A stretch of DNA of 64,000 bases, taken from positions 1 through 64,000 of the forward strand of contig JADLCD010000111.1 in NCBI GenBank assembly GCA_020847395.1. The letters run 5' to 3'. The DNA is from Chitinophagaceae bacterium (GTDB lineage: Bacteria > Bacteroidota > Bacteroidia > Chitinophagales > Chitinophagaceae). This document shows, piece by piece, positions 1 to 8,679 of this stretch. Below the pieces are notes generated by a model. The model did not search any database. It was given only the letters and a program-made list of their open reading frames with translations, and had not been told where the DNA came from. The translations under genes and the position numbers were made by a program. Every line of letters begins with the position of its first letter. Positions within the stretch are counted from its first letter, which is position 1.

Positions 1-1
1 A

Positions 2-160
2 ACCAATGCAGCGCAGGGCTGGCTTGAATACGTGGGATATCCCAGCAACGGCAGGTTAAGCAACGAAAACAAGGGATATTATTGGCCATTGGACATGGGA
101 TCATTATTTCCTGAAGATAAATTATTAACACAAAACCCCTGGTGGGCAAAAAACAAATAA
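2..160 (+). CDS. SusD/RagB family outer-membrane lipoprotein, C-terminal end only
   Basis: Partial gene, open from the left edge in frame 2 and ending at TAA 158-160 (52 residues). The ending YYWPLDMGS followed by LLTQNPWW resembles the usual SusD C-terminus (YYWP...L.QNPGW), the surface glycan- or nutrient-binding partner of a SusC TonB-dependent channel. The two following lipoprotein genes on the same strand, 15 and 2 bases apart, fit the distal part of such a locus. The SusC partner would lie left of the window. Call by motif only. Confidence 0.75.
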   Translation, partial: TNAAQGWLEYVGYPSNGRLSNENKGYYWPLDMGSLFPEDKLLTQNPWWAKNK

Positions 161-175
161 TTAAAAATTATTAAG

Positions 176-886
176 ATGAAAAAAGTTAATCTTATCATCG
201 CAGTTTTGTTGTTTTCGCTTGCAACCACGTCCTGCAAAAAGGATTATATAGTGGGTGGACAAATAGAAGATGTTACCAAATATGCGAAAATGACAACATT
301 CGACGTATTGAAGAGCAATCCGGATTACGACACGCTTGTACAGGTGATTGAAGCTGCCAACATGGTGGATGAAGTGAATAAAGCAAATACCACTTTTTTT
401 GCTCCTTCAGATTATGCTATATTAAACTACCTGGCAAGTCGTACATTTTTTGTACAAAAAAATTATGATGCTACAGCGGTTTTTGGATTGGATTCGCTGA
501 AATACTATTTACAGCAAAACATAAACAATACCCGTGACTCCTTAAAAATGTATCTTATAGGCGATGTATTGTCGTATGAAAAACTGACCAATACAGGCGC
601 TTTTTTTACAACCAACCTGAGTGATACCAAGGTAGTAGTATCTTACGAATATGTCCGGGATTTTGAGTTGGGATACAGTTCCATCGTATCTTCCGTACCC
701 AGGATAATTTACTACAGTTTTCTTTGGTATCCTTACGACCTTAGTGATCTTAACCCCGCAGGCGATATACCAGAAGATGCGGGGGTAAGAACAAGAGTTA
801 TTCAATCTGGCTTGGTTACTCAAAATGGTATAATCGATAAGCTTGAACCGGCGCATATTTTATTTTTCTACAACACAAAAAAATAA
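176..886 (+). CDS. Fasciclin-domain lipoprotein
   Basis: A 236-residue protein with a lipoprotein signal peptide (hydrophobic stretch ending TTSC, Cys about residue 20). Residues about 40-235 read as a FAS1/fasciclin domain: the start MTTFDVLKSNPDYDTLVQVI and the following FFAPSDYAI correspond to the family's FD.L...P.fs.lv..i and T.FAPtd.Af motifs. FAS1 domains mediate adhesion or protein-protein contacts on the cell surface. It sits 15 bases after the SusD end and 2 bases before the next lipoprotein, so it is probably co-transcribed as an accessory of that locus. The substrate cannot be told from sequence. Confidence 0.75.
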   Translation: MKKVNLIIAVLLFSLATTSCKKDYIVGGQIEDVTKYAKMTTFDVLKSNPDYDTLVQVIEAANMVDEVNKANTTFFAPSDYAILNYLASRTFFVQKNYDATAVFGLDSLKYYLQQNINNTRDSLKMYLIGDVLSYEKLTNTGAFFTTNLSDTKVVVSYEYVRDFELGYSSIVSSVPRIIYYSFLWYPYDLSDLNPAGDIPEDAGVRTRVIQSGLVTQNGIIDKLEPAHILFFYNTKK

Positions 887-888
887 GA

Positions 889-1977
889 ATGAAAACCATA
901 TATAAATATTTATCGGTAGCAATATGCATATCAACGGTACTAACCTGGTATGGTTGTACAAAAGTGGAAAGCGGCTTTTTAAGCCCCTATATACAATATG
1001 CGGTCAACGAATTCTCCATCATAAGGGGACGCACATCAAAATCTTATTCATTAATCACCGATGGTTCCAGCATTCCCATGAAGGTACGCTGGGTGCATAT
1101 TTACGATGAATCGGGTAAAACAGTAGATTCCCTTTTTTCAAAAACATACCCGGTAACCATATGGACAGCGGGGTATAATGCCAAAACCGATATTACATAT
1201 GCAGCCATTACCGCAAAGCAAAAAGTCACCGAATTACCACCTATCACGGTTAATGAATCTAACGGAACCATAGAAGCCAATGCAGGCACCCTGAACCTTC
1301 CGCTGGGTAAATACAGCATGGACGTTGAGGTAACCAACGAAGCAGGCACACAAATACTGCCAAAATTAATGACCATTTACATAGTGGAGGGTAAATCTAT
1401 TGAAATATCGCCTGAAACAGGAGCCTTCAGTTGTTCGATGCTGATGGCAGGAACCGCAAGCGGTGCAGGAGTTTTATTTAATGGGCCAAATAATCCCTTT
1501 GTGGAATACAGCATTACCAGGTATGCTGATACACCGAATATATTTACCGTAAGGGTTGCAGATCGTAATAATGTGGCGTTTGATCCAAGTAAAGGAGAAA
1601 TTGCCAAAAGACCCAATAGTGGTATAAATCCTAACCCTCCATTTTTACAAAATTTACAGGATTATGCGCCAGACACATTTATTGCTACAGATTCTGTAAT
1701 GTCGTTAAAATTTCCACTGGTGCCTTTTCCTATTCAGTCGCTGGGTAATGGATACAACATGTATTATAGAATTCCGACTGCTTATGTGCAAATTGACAGT
1801 ACTTCCGGATGGTCTAATAACGCCGCGGGTAATTTTTACAGCGGCAGTTCCGACAGCCATTATCTCGGTGTTTATACAAATGATAAGTTTGATTATGCAT
1901 TGAGGATACCCATGCGCATATTTGTGCCGGGTTCATATCACTTGTCAATTAAACTGCTAAACACAACACACCGGTAA
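889..1977 (+). CDS. Surface lipoprotein, DUF5007-like
   Basis: A 362-residue exported lipoprotein (hydrophobic segment ending WYGC, Cys about residue 23). After the lipidated Cys the sequence SGFLSPYIQYAVNEFSIIRG resembles the start of Bacteroidota DUF5007 proteins, which are found next to SusD and fasciclin genes. The rest is beta-rich and of unknown function; no catalytic motif was seen. It starts 2 bases after the fasciclin gene stop, indicating translational coupling, and is followed by a hairpin at 2004-2029 that could end the operon. The family name is from memory of the motif; the lipoprotein nature is seen directly. Confidence 0.6.
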   Translation: MKTIYKYLSVAICISTVLTWYGCTKVESGFLSPYIQYAVNEFSIIRGRTSKSYSLITDGSSIPMKVRWVHIYDESGKTVDSLFSKTYPVTIWTAGYNAKTDITYAAITAKQKVTELPPITVNESNGTIEANAGTLNLPLGKYSMDVEVTNEAGTQILPKLMTIYIVEGKSIEISPETGAFSCSMLMAGTASGAGVLFNGPNNPFVEYSITRYADTPNIFTVRVADRNNVAFDPSKGEIAKRPNSGINPNPPFLQNLQDYAPDTFIATDSVMSLKFPLVPFPIQSLGNGYNMYYRIPTAYVQIDSTSGWSNNAAGNFYSGSSDSHYLGVYTNDKFDYALRIPMRIFVPGSYHLSIKLLNTTHR

Positions 1978-2003
1978 TATTCCAACATAATCATTCTTCA
2001 AGA

Positions 2004-2029
2004 GGCTGCTTCAGGTATACTGAGCAGCC
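2004..2029 (+). terminator. Hairpin after the SusD-linked operon
   Basis: GGCTGCT (2004-2010) and AGCAGCC (2023-2029) form a 7-bp perfect stem with a 12-base loop, followed by CTTATTTATT. It lies 26 bases after the stop of the lipoprotein gene and is a reasonable factor-independent terminator. Confidence 0.55.
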
Positions 2030-2134
2030 CTTATTTATTGGGGCTAATTAATATTTTGAAACCTCGATTGGATATTTCTTCCGGGATTTCATTTTTGCTG
2101 ACATTAAAACCAACACAGTTCCGCCCGTATTTTG

Positions 2135-2191
2135 CGATCCCGCCCGCATCAAGATTTGCATTGGATGAAAGTTGAAGCGGGAGAAGCAATC
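2135..2191. repeat. 57-bp intergenic repeat, copy 1
   Basis: Aligns without gaps to 2342-2398: both begin CGATCCCGCC, share ATTGGATGAA in the middle and end GCGGGAGAAGCAATC. The ends CCCGC / GCGGG are complementary, so each copy can fold back. The related inverted repeat at 2222-2264 is followed by TTCGCAGTGACGG, a word familiar from dispersed bacterial palindromic repeats. Confidence 0.6.
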
Positions 2192-2341
2192 CCAGCCCTG
2201 TATTATGTATGGGACTGCTTCACCCGCCGCAAGATGTTTTTGATTCAAGCAGCAAGTGGCGGGTTCGCAGTGACGGTAAAAGTGTTTTAAGTTTATAATC
2301 AGCGCTAAGGCAAAGCATATATTAACTTAATCACCGCCTTA

Positions 2342-2398
2342 CGATCCCGCCAGTATTAAGAACCGAATTGGATGAATGTTAAGGCGGGAGAAGCAATC
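2342..2398. repeat. 57-bp intergenic repeat, copy 2
   Basis: Second copy of the element at 2135-2191, same orientation, differing mainly in the loop between CCCGCC and GGCGGG. In this copy the stem is a full 6 bp (CCCGCC/GGCGGG). Confidence 0.6.
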
Positions 2399-2939
2399 TC
2401 TCACAGGTTCAAAATATTTCATTTTAAATTATCAAACGCATTTCGCTATGGAGCATTTCCTTTAATCAGCCACATTGCAAATCCCACGTAAAAGAAGGTG
2501 CCTAACATGGGTCTAGTATAGAAATATAGCGGACTGCGGGGACTAGTTTCCAAAGGCTTATTCATGAACGAATAGCTTAATTTAGGAAATATTTATACCA
2601 GCCTTCTTTCATATAAAGTGGGTAGCGCCCTCGGCGCATAATGGAAATATTAATCTTTTTGTGTACAAAAGGATTGTGCCGCCGGCACAGAAGAAAAAGG
2701 AGTGAATAGGCAATGGGCAACTTGCCTACCGAAAGGGCGGTAGTGAATAGGTGGAACTAAACGTGAAAGCTGAAACATGAGATGTGAAAGCTGTTGAAGC
2801 GCCCAATGAACAAAGTGATTTCGGGGAAAATTAATTGCTTATGTCTGACACCCCGTTACAGTTCTGCCGCTTAGCGGCTACCCGTTTGTAAAAAATGACA
2901 GCAATTTTTATATGCCTCGTATGGGGTATTAGAAACGCT

Positions 2940-4181
2940 TTAGTGCTTCTTTAATGCCAATATTGTAATCAACGCAGATAGCAGCAACGAACCTGCCATA
3001 AAAATATAAGCAGCGCTGAAACTACCGGTTGTTCCGTTGAGATAACCTACGAGATATGCGCCTGCAAAAGACCCAAGCGCTCCAAAGCTATTGATAAGTG
3101 CAACCGCACCTGCCGCAACATTTTTTGGCAATACTTCGGTAATGGCAGCAAAGAATGGACCGTAAGGCGCATACATGGCTCCGCCTGCAATAACCAGCAA
3201 TATAAAAGATAACCAGAAATGATTTCCGCCAATAAGATAAGAAACATAAAAAGCAATAGCACCGATTAACAGGAACGGCCACACGAAGATTTTGCGGGTA
3301 AGCATTTTATCTGAAAAATAAGAAGTTGCCAGCATAGCAATGCACGCCAATAAAAAAGGTACGGCGGTAAGCCAACCCGTTGTAACAATATTACTGTCAG
3401 GCGCAGCATTAATAATGGAAGGTAACCACATTACAAAACCATATACGCCAATACTCCACAATGCATATTGCAGGCAAAGTAGTATCACTGTTTTTGATTT
3501 GAATGCTTCAGCATAATTTTTAACAGGCTTTATTCCCTGCTGTTCAAGATTCAATTGATTTTCCAGTGCGACTTTTTCATCCTCAGTCAACCATTGCGCA
3601 TCGCGGGGTTTGTCATCTGCTAATTTCCACCAGAAGAAAGCCCAGATAATAGCAGGAATGCCTTCTATAATAAACATCCAGCGCCAGCCAACGGATTTTA
3701 TTAAGTAGCCTGATACAATAGACATCCATAATATAGTAGCGGGATTACCCAATATCAAAAAGGTATTGGCTCTTGATCGTTCCGCTTTGGTAAACCAGCG
3801 GCTAAGAAAAATAATCATGGCAGGCATAACCGCACTTTCTACCACGCCCAGGGCAAAACGAATAGCGATTAAAAGATTTACATTGCTTATCATGCCTGTT
3901 GCTGCTGCCAAACCTCCCCACAATATCAACGACCAGAAAATTAATTGCTTAGCACTTTTATTGGCAGCATATAAAGCGCCGGGTACCTGGAAGAAAAAAT
4001 AGCCAAGAAAAAACAATGAACTCAGCAAAGAGGATATAGCAGGCGTTATCTTAAGATCGGCAGCCATTCCGCCGGCTGCGGCAAATCCAAAATTTGCACG
4101 GTCAAGATAAGCAAGACTATAGGTAATAAATGCAATAGGAATTAATCTTACCCAGCGTTGCCTGGCAATCGTTTGTATCAT
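2940..4181 (-). CDS. MFS transporter, anion:cation symporter (hexuronate/sugar-acid) type
   Basis: A 413-residue protein with about 12 hydrophobic segments. The start YSLAYLDRANFGFAAAGGMA and the motif after TM2 are typical of the ACS family of the major facilitator superfamily, which imports sugar acids such as glucarate, galactonate or hexuronates with protons. A longer reading frame reaches 4259, but the ATG at 4179-4181 is preceded by AGGAAC at a normal ribosome-binding distance and begins at the conserved N-terminus, so I chose it. The gene stands alone, convergent with the repeat-rich region and divergent from the next gene. The substrate is not decidable from sequence. Confidence 0.8.
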   Translation of the reverse strand: MIQTIARQRWVRLIPIAFITYSLAYLDRANFGFAAAGGMAADLKITPAISSLLSSLFFLGYFFFQVPGALYAANKSAKQLIFWSLILWGGLAAATGMISNVNLLIAIRFALGVVESAVMPAMIIFLSRWFTKAERSRANTFLILGNPATILWMSIVSGYLIKSVGWRWMFIIEGIPAIIWAFFWWKLADDKPRDAQWLTEDEKVALENQLNLEQQGIKPVKNYAEAFKSKTVILLCLQYALWSIGVYGFVMWLPSIINAAPDSNIVTTGWLTAVPFLLACIAMLATSYFSDKMLTRKIFVWPFLLIGAIAFYVSYLIGGNHFWLSFILLVIAGGAMYAPYGPFFAAITEVLPKNVAAGAVALINSFGALGSFAGAYLVGYLNGTTGSFSAAYIFMAGSLLLSALITILALKKH

Positions 4182-4293
4182 ATTAAAGTTCCTGGTTGTA
4201 ATATAAGTAATACAATTGCGCGTTAGGTATGAATCGTGTTTTTTATTTTTACATCTCAACGATTTATTGAAACATATTCCTTAAATAAAGACT

Positions 4294-4797
4294 ATGGAAG
4301 CATACGAGCAACTTACCCAAAATCTTTCCGGGTTGCCTTCTTTAAAATGGGCATTGAAATATTTTGATCTTGTAAAAAAACTCTTCACCGATCTGGATAT
4401 AAGTCCATCCGATCCGAGGCTTGCACTTACCTTACCTAAAAATGGAATAATGCCTGTAAATCTTGGACAAAGATATGTACTCTGCCCACGCACCGATGGG
4501 TATGTAGGTTGCATTGTTCCTATTGATTTCGACACCGAAGCTGTAGAGGGATTTGAGGTTTTCTTTTTTAGCCATAAGGGAATAAATGATGCTAAATTCA
4601 TAGACATACCCTTACATGAGAATATGCCTTTTTCTGAATACGCCTATTCAGCATGTATGGAAGAAAGCGATAAGATTTTACAGAGTTGTACCAAATCCGG
4701 TTTCAGAAAATATCACGTACCAATGCTGTATGATTTTATTATGGAAACTTCTGTGAGAAATGAAATCGTACAGCTCACAGGCCTTACATACAAATGA
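4294..4797 (+). CDS. Hypothetical cytosolic protein
   Basis: 167 residues, no signal peptide or membrane segment. I do not recognise the family. The protein has a mixed composition with the segment SDPRLALTLPKNGIMPVNLGQ and two Cys (VLCPR, VGCIV) in its middle. Codon use resembles the neighbours. It is divergent from the MFS gene (112 bases apart) and convergent with the following serine hydrolase. Probably a real gene because of length and start context, function unknown. Confidence 0.6.
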   Translation: MEAYEQLTQNLSGLPSLKWALKYFDLVKKLFTDLDISPSDPRLALTLPKNGIMPVNLGQRYVLCPRTDGYVGCIVPIDFDTEAVEGFEVFFFSHKGINDAKFIDIPLHENMPFSEYAYSACMEESDKILQSCTKSGFRKYHVPMLYDFIMETSVRNEIVQLTGLTYK

Positions 4798-4963
4798 GCT
4801 GGATAAAGAGAGATGGGGAGTAACTGGTTATGCAATATGAAGATGAAATTCGGGATACGCCCATGAAATTCCTGTTTCAAATACTTAATTATAGATTGCT
4901 GTACTTGCAGTAAATATCTTATTGAAAAAATTAAATTAATTGTAATACGCTCTCCAACAAAAC

Positions 4964-6097
4964 TTACCTGATCAGTTCTTCATATAGTACATTTACCACA
5001 GCTCTTAGCGGCTGATTAAAATCATCTATATATACAGGATTACATCCATTGGTAATGGCAACTATTCCAAATTTTTCTTTTGGCTCAAAAAACATCATGC
5101 TGTATAAACCATAAGCTGAGCCGGTATGCCCGGTTAAAGTTTTACCGGGAATAATTTTTTTTGTTTTATGCAATGCAAGTCCGTAGCCTTCTTCACCATC
5201 TGATACCGGCGTTTGCATAATACGTGAGCTTTTCTTTTTTATAATTCTTACCCCTTTGTAATTTCCGGAATACATATGCATCGTCATGTATTTTGCAAGA
5301 TCTGTGGCAGATATTTTCATGCCGCCTGTTGGTGAAAAAACGGGCGTGCTGTAGCCCATTACATACTGTTCTATTTCTGTTGTGCGCGGATTATATGCCA
5401 TTGGCGCTGCAGTAAATTTTTGGGTAGCAGAATCATATTCATAAAGTGTAACAAATTTTGTAGAATCTAAAGCGCCAACCTGGTAGCCGCCATATAATCC
5501 TAATGGGTTCAGTATATGTTCTTTCACATATTTGTCAAAGCGCTGCCCGCTGCTGCGTTCAATAATAGTACCTGCCATATTAAAATTCAGGTTACAATAT
5601 TTGTAATCAGCACCGGGTGCATAATCGCTGTAGCATTTTGCCCAATCGGCATTTTTAGCAGGGTTAATAACATCAAGTGTAAAATATCCCTGCGAATCAT
5701 TGAGGCTTGATGTATGCGATAACAGCATTTTTAATGTAATTACCTTATCAGGAAATGTGGGATTGCGTACTGTAAATCCAACCAGGTTACTTACATCATC
5801 ATTAAGTAATAATTTTTTTGCTTCCACCAACTGCATGATGGATGTTGCAGAAAAAGATTTTGATATGGAAGCTATTCTGAATATATCTGAATCTTCAAGA
5901 GGAGTTTGAGTTTCTACATTCTTTAATCCAAAAGAATGCGTATATATTATTTCTCCTTTTTTTACCACAGCAACAGAAACGCCGATCATATCATATTTCT
6001 TTATAACACTATCAATACGGGAGAGAATTTTTTCCTGTTGTCCAAAAACAATTGAGCTAATAAACAGAAATGAAAAAAGCAGTGTGTTTTTTTTCAT
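4964..6097 (-). CDS. Serine hydrolase of the beta-lactamase / PBP4 fold, secreted
   Basis: A 377-residue protein with a Sec signal peptide (first about 20 residues, cleavage near FGQ-QE). The class C beta-lactamase/DD-peptidase motifs are present: S77-I-S-K80 (SxxK, acylation serine and general base), YCN near residue 205 (YxN) and HTG near residue 324 (in TGHTGSAYG). The family includes esterases, D-aminopeptidases and carboxypeptidases; the exact substrate cannot be assigned, and class C antibiotic resistance is not implied. Single gene between hypothetical and thioesterase genes. The same motifs recur in the fused enzyme at 61971. Confidence 0.85.
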   Translation of the reverse strand: MKKNTLLFSFLFISSIVFGQQEKILSRIDSVIKKYDMIGVSVAVVKKGEIIYTHSFGLKNVETQTPLEDSDIFRIASISKSFSATSIMQLVEAKKLLLNDDVSNLVGFTVRNPTFPDKVITLKMLLSHTSSLNDSQGYFTLDVINPAKNADWAKCYSDYAPGADYKYCNLNFNMAGTIIERSSGQRFDKYVKEHILNPLGLYGGYQVGALDSTKFVTLYEYDSATQKFTAAPMAYNPRTTEIEQYVMGYSTPVFSPTGGMKISATDLAKYMTMHMYSGNYKGVRIIKKKSSRIMQTPVSDGEEGYGLALHKTKKIIPGKTLTGHTGSAYGLYSMMFFEPKEKFGIVAITNGCNPVYIDDFNQPLRAVVNVLYEELIR

Positions 6098-6227
6098 GAA
6101 AAATTTATAACTTTTATTAGTGAGTATATGTATCTTATTGGCTTAACAAGTTAAGATGTATTAAGCAAATAGCTTCGCTATTCTTAACTATTTAATGTTG
6201 TAATTTTTTTAATAGTACTGGTTAAGG

Positions 6228-6662
6228 TTACTGCCATTCAAATCCTTCGGCCTTGGGAATTCTGTTAAATATTTCAGCAAATTGTGGGGGAGGGGTTGCG
6301 AGACGCCTGCGTTCGGTATTAATCCATGCGCCATCTACTGTAATTACTGCGGCAAGTGTTTCGTTGTTGATGTAAATATGATGCTGCATTGTCCAGCGGG
6401 AGCCATCCTTACGAGCTTTAAGCATCTGTAAGGTAATGTCTAACTTATCGCCAAACTTTATTTCACGCTTAAAAACACATTCTTCCCTGAAAAGAATAGG
6501 TCCCATTTTATGATCAGCCATCACCGTTAAGCTCAATCCCTGCTCAGTTAAAAAGCACATTCTCACATAAGCACCCAAATCATAATACCTGGAATGCAGC
6601 ATATGAAAATTGGGATCAAGATCAGCCCAACGCACCTCGGGGCATTTTTTATATACATCCAT
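6228..6662 (-). CDS. Acyl-CoA thioesterase family protein (hotdog fold, 4HBT)
   Basis: 144 residues, the size of YbgC/FadM-type hotdog thioesterases. The N-terminal CPEVRWADLDPNFHMLHSRY corresponds to the family's R..D.D..GHvN...Y segment: Asp is in the usual catalytic position, while the following GH is replaced by FH. The end of the domain reads KREIKFGDKLDIT. Such enzymes hydrolyse short or medium acyl-CoAs. Its ATG overlaps the TAA of the upstream glucan phosphorylase gene by one base (TAATG), so the two are translationally coupled, although no metabolic link is obvious. Confidence 0.75.
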   Translation of the reverse strand: MDVYKKCPEVRWADLDPNFHMLHSRYYDLGAYVRMCFLTEQGLSLTVMADHKMGPILFREECVFKREIKFGDKLDITLQMLKARKDGSRWTMQHHIYINNETLAAVITVDGAWINTERRRLATPPPQFAEIFNRIPKAEGFEWQ

Positions 6663-8323
6663 TACTTTGCATTGTACAGCAGGCGATAATATTCATCAGC
6701 CATTCTTCCGGATTCAAAACGGAACCGAACATCCTTCATCCCGTTTTTCATAATCTGTCTCCACAAATCAGGACGTTCATAATACAGTGGAAGAATATCT
6801 CCCTCCAGTATTTCATACAATTTTCTTAAATCATATTCATCCTGATCATGCACACTCATGTTGGCATAATCTGCTTTTGGTATTACGAAACCATTATGAC
6901 CGTTATGAATGAATTCAGGTATCCAGCCATCATCGGTTGAAAAATTTACGGCTCCATTCATGGCAGCTGTCATGCCGCTTGTACCCGAAGCTTCGCGTGG
7001 CACACGGGGATTATTTAGCCAAATATCTGCAGCCTGCTTAAGGCGCTTACTTAATGCCAGTTCGTAACCAATACATACCGCCACATTTTTGTAGTTCTTA
7101 CTAAGATTAACAAGGTAGTTAAAATCGCTTATAGCGGGATAATCAACAGGGTATGGCTTGCCGGCCCAGATGATTTGAACAGGGTATTTTTGACTGGCTA
7201 ATAATGCTTCAAAGCGTTGCTTATCTCTTGTAATTAAATCAGCTCTTTTATAACCTGCAAAACGGCGTGCCCATACAATTGTTAAAATATTAGGATCAAA
7301 CAATTTTCCTGTTTGATCTGCAACAACATCAAAAGCTCTTTTTTTCAAAAACCATTTTCTATCAATAAAATTATCTTCATTATTTTCTTCAGCGGCATAG
7401 TACAATTGCTTATCTGCCCAATACCTGAAGTTTTGAGAATTGGTAACATGAATGATGGGGCATATACCTTCATATTTTCCCCACATGGCCCTGCTTACGT
7501 GTCCATGCAGCTCACTAACGCCATTGGATAAACGCGCAAACCGCAATGCAGCAAGTGAATGATTAAACTGGTCATCAGTTATGCCTGTTAATTTTCGTAC
7601 CTCATCAAGTGGAATACCACAAAAATAACTCATCTTCTGGCACAGGTATATGTCATGTTTTTCATTACCGGCTTCTTCAGGCGTATGTGTAGTAAATACC
7701 AGTCTTTTCTTCACATCTTCTTTATTGCCGAATTTTTTATACAGATAAAACGCTGCAGAAAAACCATGTGCTTCATTAAGGTGATACACCTGCGGATCAA
7801 ATCCTAATTCATCCATCAGCTTAGCGCCGCCTACACCCAGTAAAATAAACTGCGCTACTTTGGTGGCAACGTTAGCATCGTATAAACGGTGTGTAATAGT
7901 TTGAGATATATAATCATTCTCCGGCAGGTCTGTACTCAGTAAAAAAATGGGCGCACTCCCGAATGTTTCCGGATTAAGATAATATGCTTTTACCCAAACC
8001 GGGTGATCGTGAATATTAATCTGGAACTTGATATTATGATCTTCGAGAAAATTATAAATTTTTTCATTCCATTGTACCTGCAATGTCTGGTCCTGGTTAC
8101 GTGCCTGGTCGTAATATCCATATTTCCATAAGATGCCTACGCCTATCAGGTTTTGTTTTAATTCGTAGGCACTCCGCATATGAGAACCTGCTAAAAATCC
8201 AAGTCCGCCACTATAAATTTTAAGTGGTTGGTGAATGGCGAACTCCATTGAAAAATAAGCTACTCTTTTGGTGTACCTTTCATCAAGTGTATAAGGTACT
8301 TTATAGTTAGTAAATGATGTCAT
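6662..8323 (-). CDS. glgP: Alpha-glucan phosphorylase-like protein (GT35, short type) with Thr at the PLP-lysine site
   Basis: About 553 residues, the size of the short bacterial glucan phosphorylases (family TIGR02094) rather than the 800-residue glycogen phosphorylases. Family blocks are visible: AYFSMEFAIHQPLKIYSGGLG near the N-terminus, NEAHGFSAAF, TTHTPEEAGNEKHD, ARRFAGYKRADL and EASGTSG. In known phosphorylases the last block continues G-M-K, the Lys that holds pyridoxal phosphate. Here it reads GMTAAMNGA, with Thr encoded by the bases complementary to 6968-6970. Either the enzyme is PLP-free or the lineage uses another residue. An upstream ATG at 8377 is possible, but the ATG at 8323 has AAGGAA upstream and fits the family start. 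Glycogen/maltodextrin breakdown is the family role. Confidence 0.75.
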   Translation of the reverse strand: MTSFTNYKVPYTLDERYTKRVAYFSMEFAIHQPLKIYSGGLGFLAGSHMRSAYELKQNLIGVGILWKYGYYDQARNQDQTLQVQWNEKIYNFLEDHNIKFQINIHDHPVWVKAYYLNPETFGSAPIFLLSTDLPENDYISQTITHRLYDANVATKVAQFILLGVGGAKLMDELGFDPQVYHLNEAHGFSAAFYLYKKFGNKEDVKKRLVFTTHTPEEAGNEKHDIYLCQKMSYFCGIPLDEVRKLTGITDDQFNHSLAALRFARLSNGVSELHGHVSRAMWGKYEGICPIIHVTNSQNFRYWADKQLYYAAEENNEDNFIDRKWFLKKRAFDVVADQTGKLFDPNILTIVWARRFAGYKRADLITRDKQRFEALLASQKYPVQIIWAGKPYPVDYPAISDFNYLVNLSKNYKNVAVCIGYELALSKRLKQAADIWLNNPRVPREASGTSGMTAAMNGAVNFSTDDGWIPEFIHNGHNGFVIPKADYANMSVHDQDEYDLRKLYEILEGDILPLYYERPDLWRQIMKNGMKDVRFRFESGRMADEYYRLLYNAK

Positions 8324-8377
8324 GGTGGAAACTTTCCTTAAAAATTCGCCGCAATATAACTGGATTTTTCTAAACAT

Positions 8378-8679
8378 GTATATTTCTGACTGTATCTATA
8401 CCATATGGCAAAAATTTTAGGGAGTATTAAAATCAGATTATTTCAATAGAAACAGGTAGCTGTTCATTTATAAAATAGTGAAATTTTTAACAGCTTAACC
8501 CAACCTCTGGCACTATTTTCATAGTATTATTGTAGCACAATTAATTTTTGAATTCAGCATATACCTCATACAGGCGCTACATTTTCCTGGCTTTTGAGAC
8601 AAATTTTTTTAACTAAAAACTTTAATGCTATAATAGAATTCTACACAGTCCTTATTGCTCACTAAACAGGAAACTGCCG
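8378..8679. other. Intergenic region, nothing recognised
   Basis: About 300 bases, AT-rich, between divergent genes (356 bases when measured from the preferred 8323 start of the phosphorylase). It should contain both promoters. I see no repeat array, hairpin of note or small gene. AGGA about 10 bases before 8680 is a plausible ribosome site for the next gene. Confidence 0.5.

Larger units (their letters stand above)
1978..2939. other. Gene-free, repeat-rich intergenic region
   Basis: About 960 bases between two convergent genes with no convincing gene; the one longer leftward frame here lacks codon character or domain similarity. It contains the hairpin at 2004-2029, two copies of a 57-bp repeat (2135-2191, 2342-2398), an inverted repeat (ACCCGCC 2222-2228 with GGCGGGT 2258-2264), and two short 7-base-word arrays (2701-2721 and 2765-2799, the latter alternating GAAAGCT/GAAACAT/GAGATGT). 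It resembles a landing area for dispersed intergenic repeats. Confidence 0.6.

Noticed and set aside
2048-2248. Leftward 66-codon frame in the first intergenic region
   Set aside because: It runs through the 57-bp repeat and the inverted repeat and has no coding character.
4964-6097. Antibiotic-resistance beta-lactamase
   Set aside because: The SxxK/YxN/HTG pattern is shared by esterases and D-peptidases; nothing specific to class C beta-lactamases was seen.
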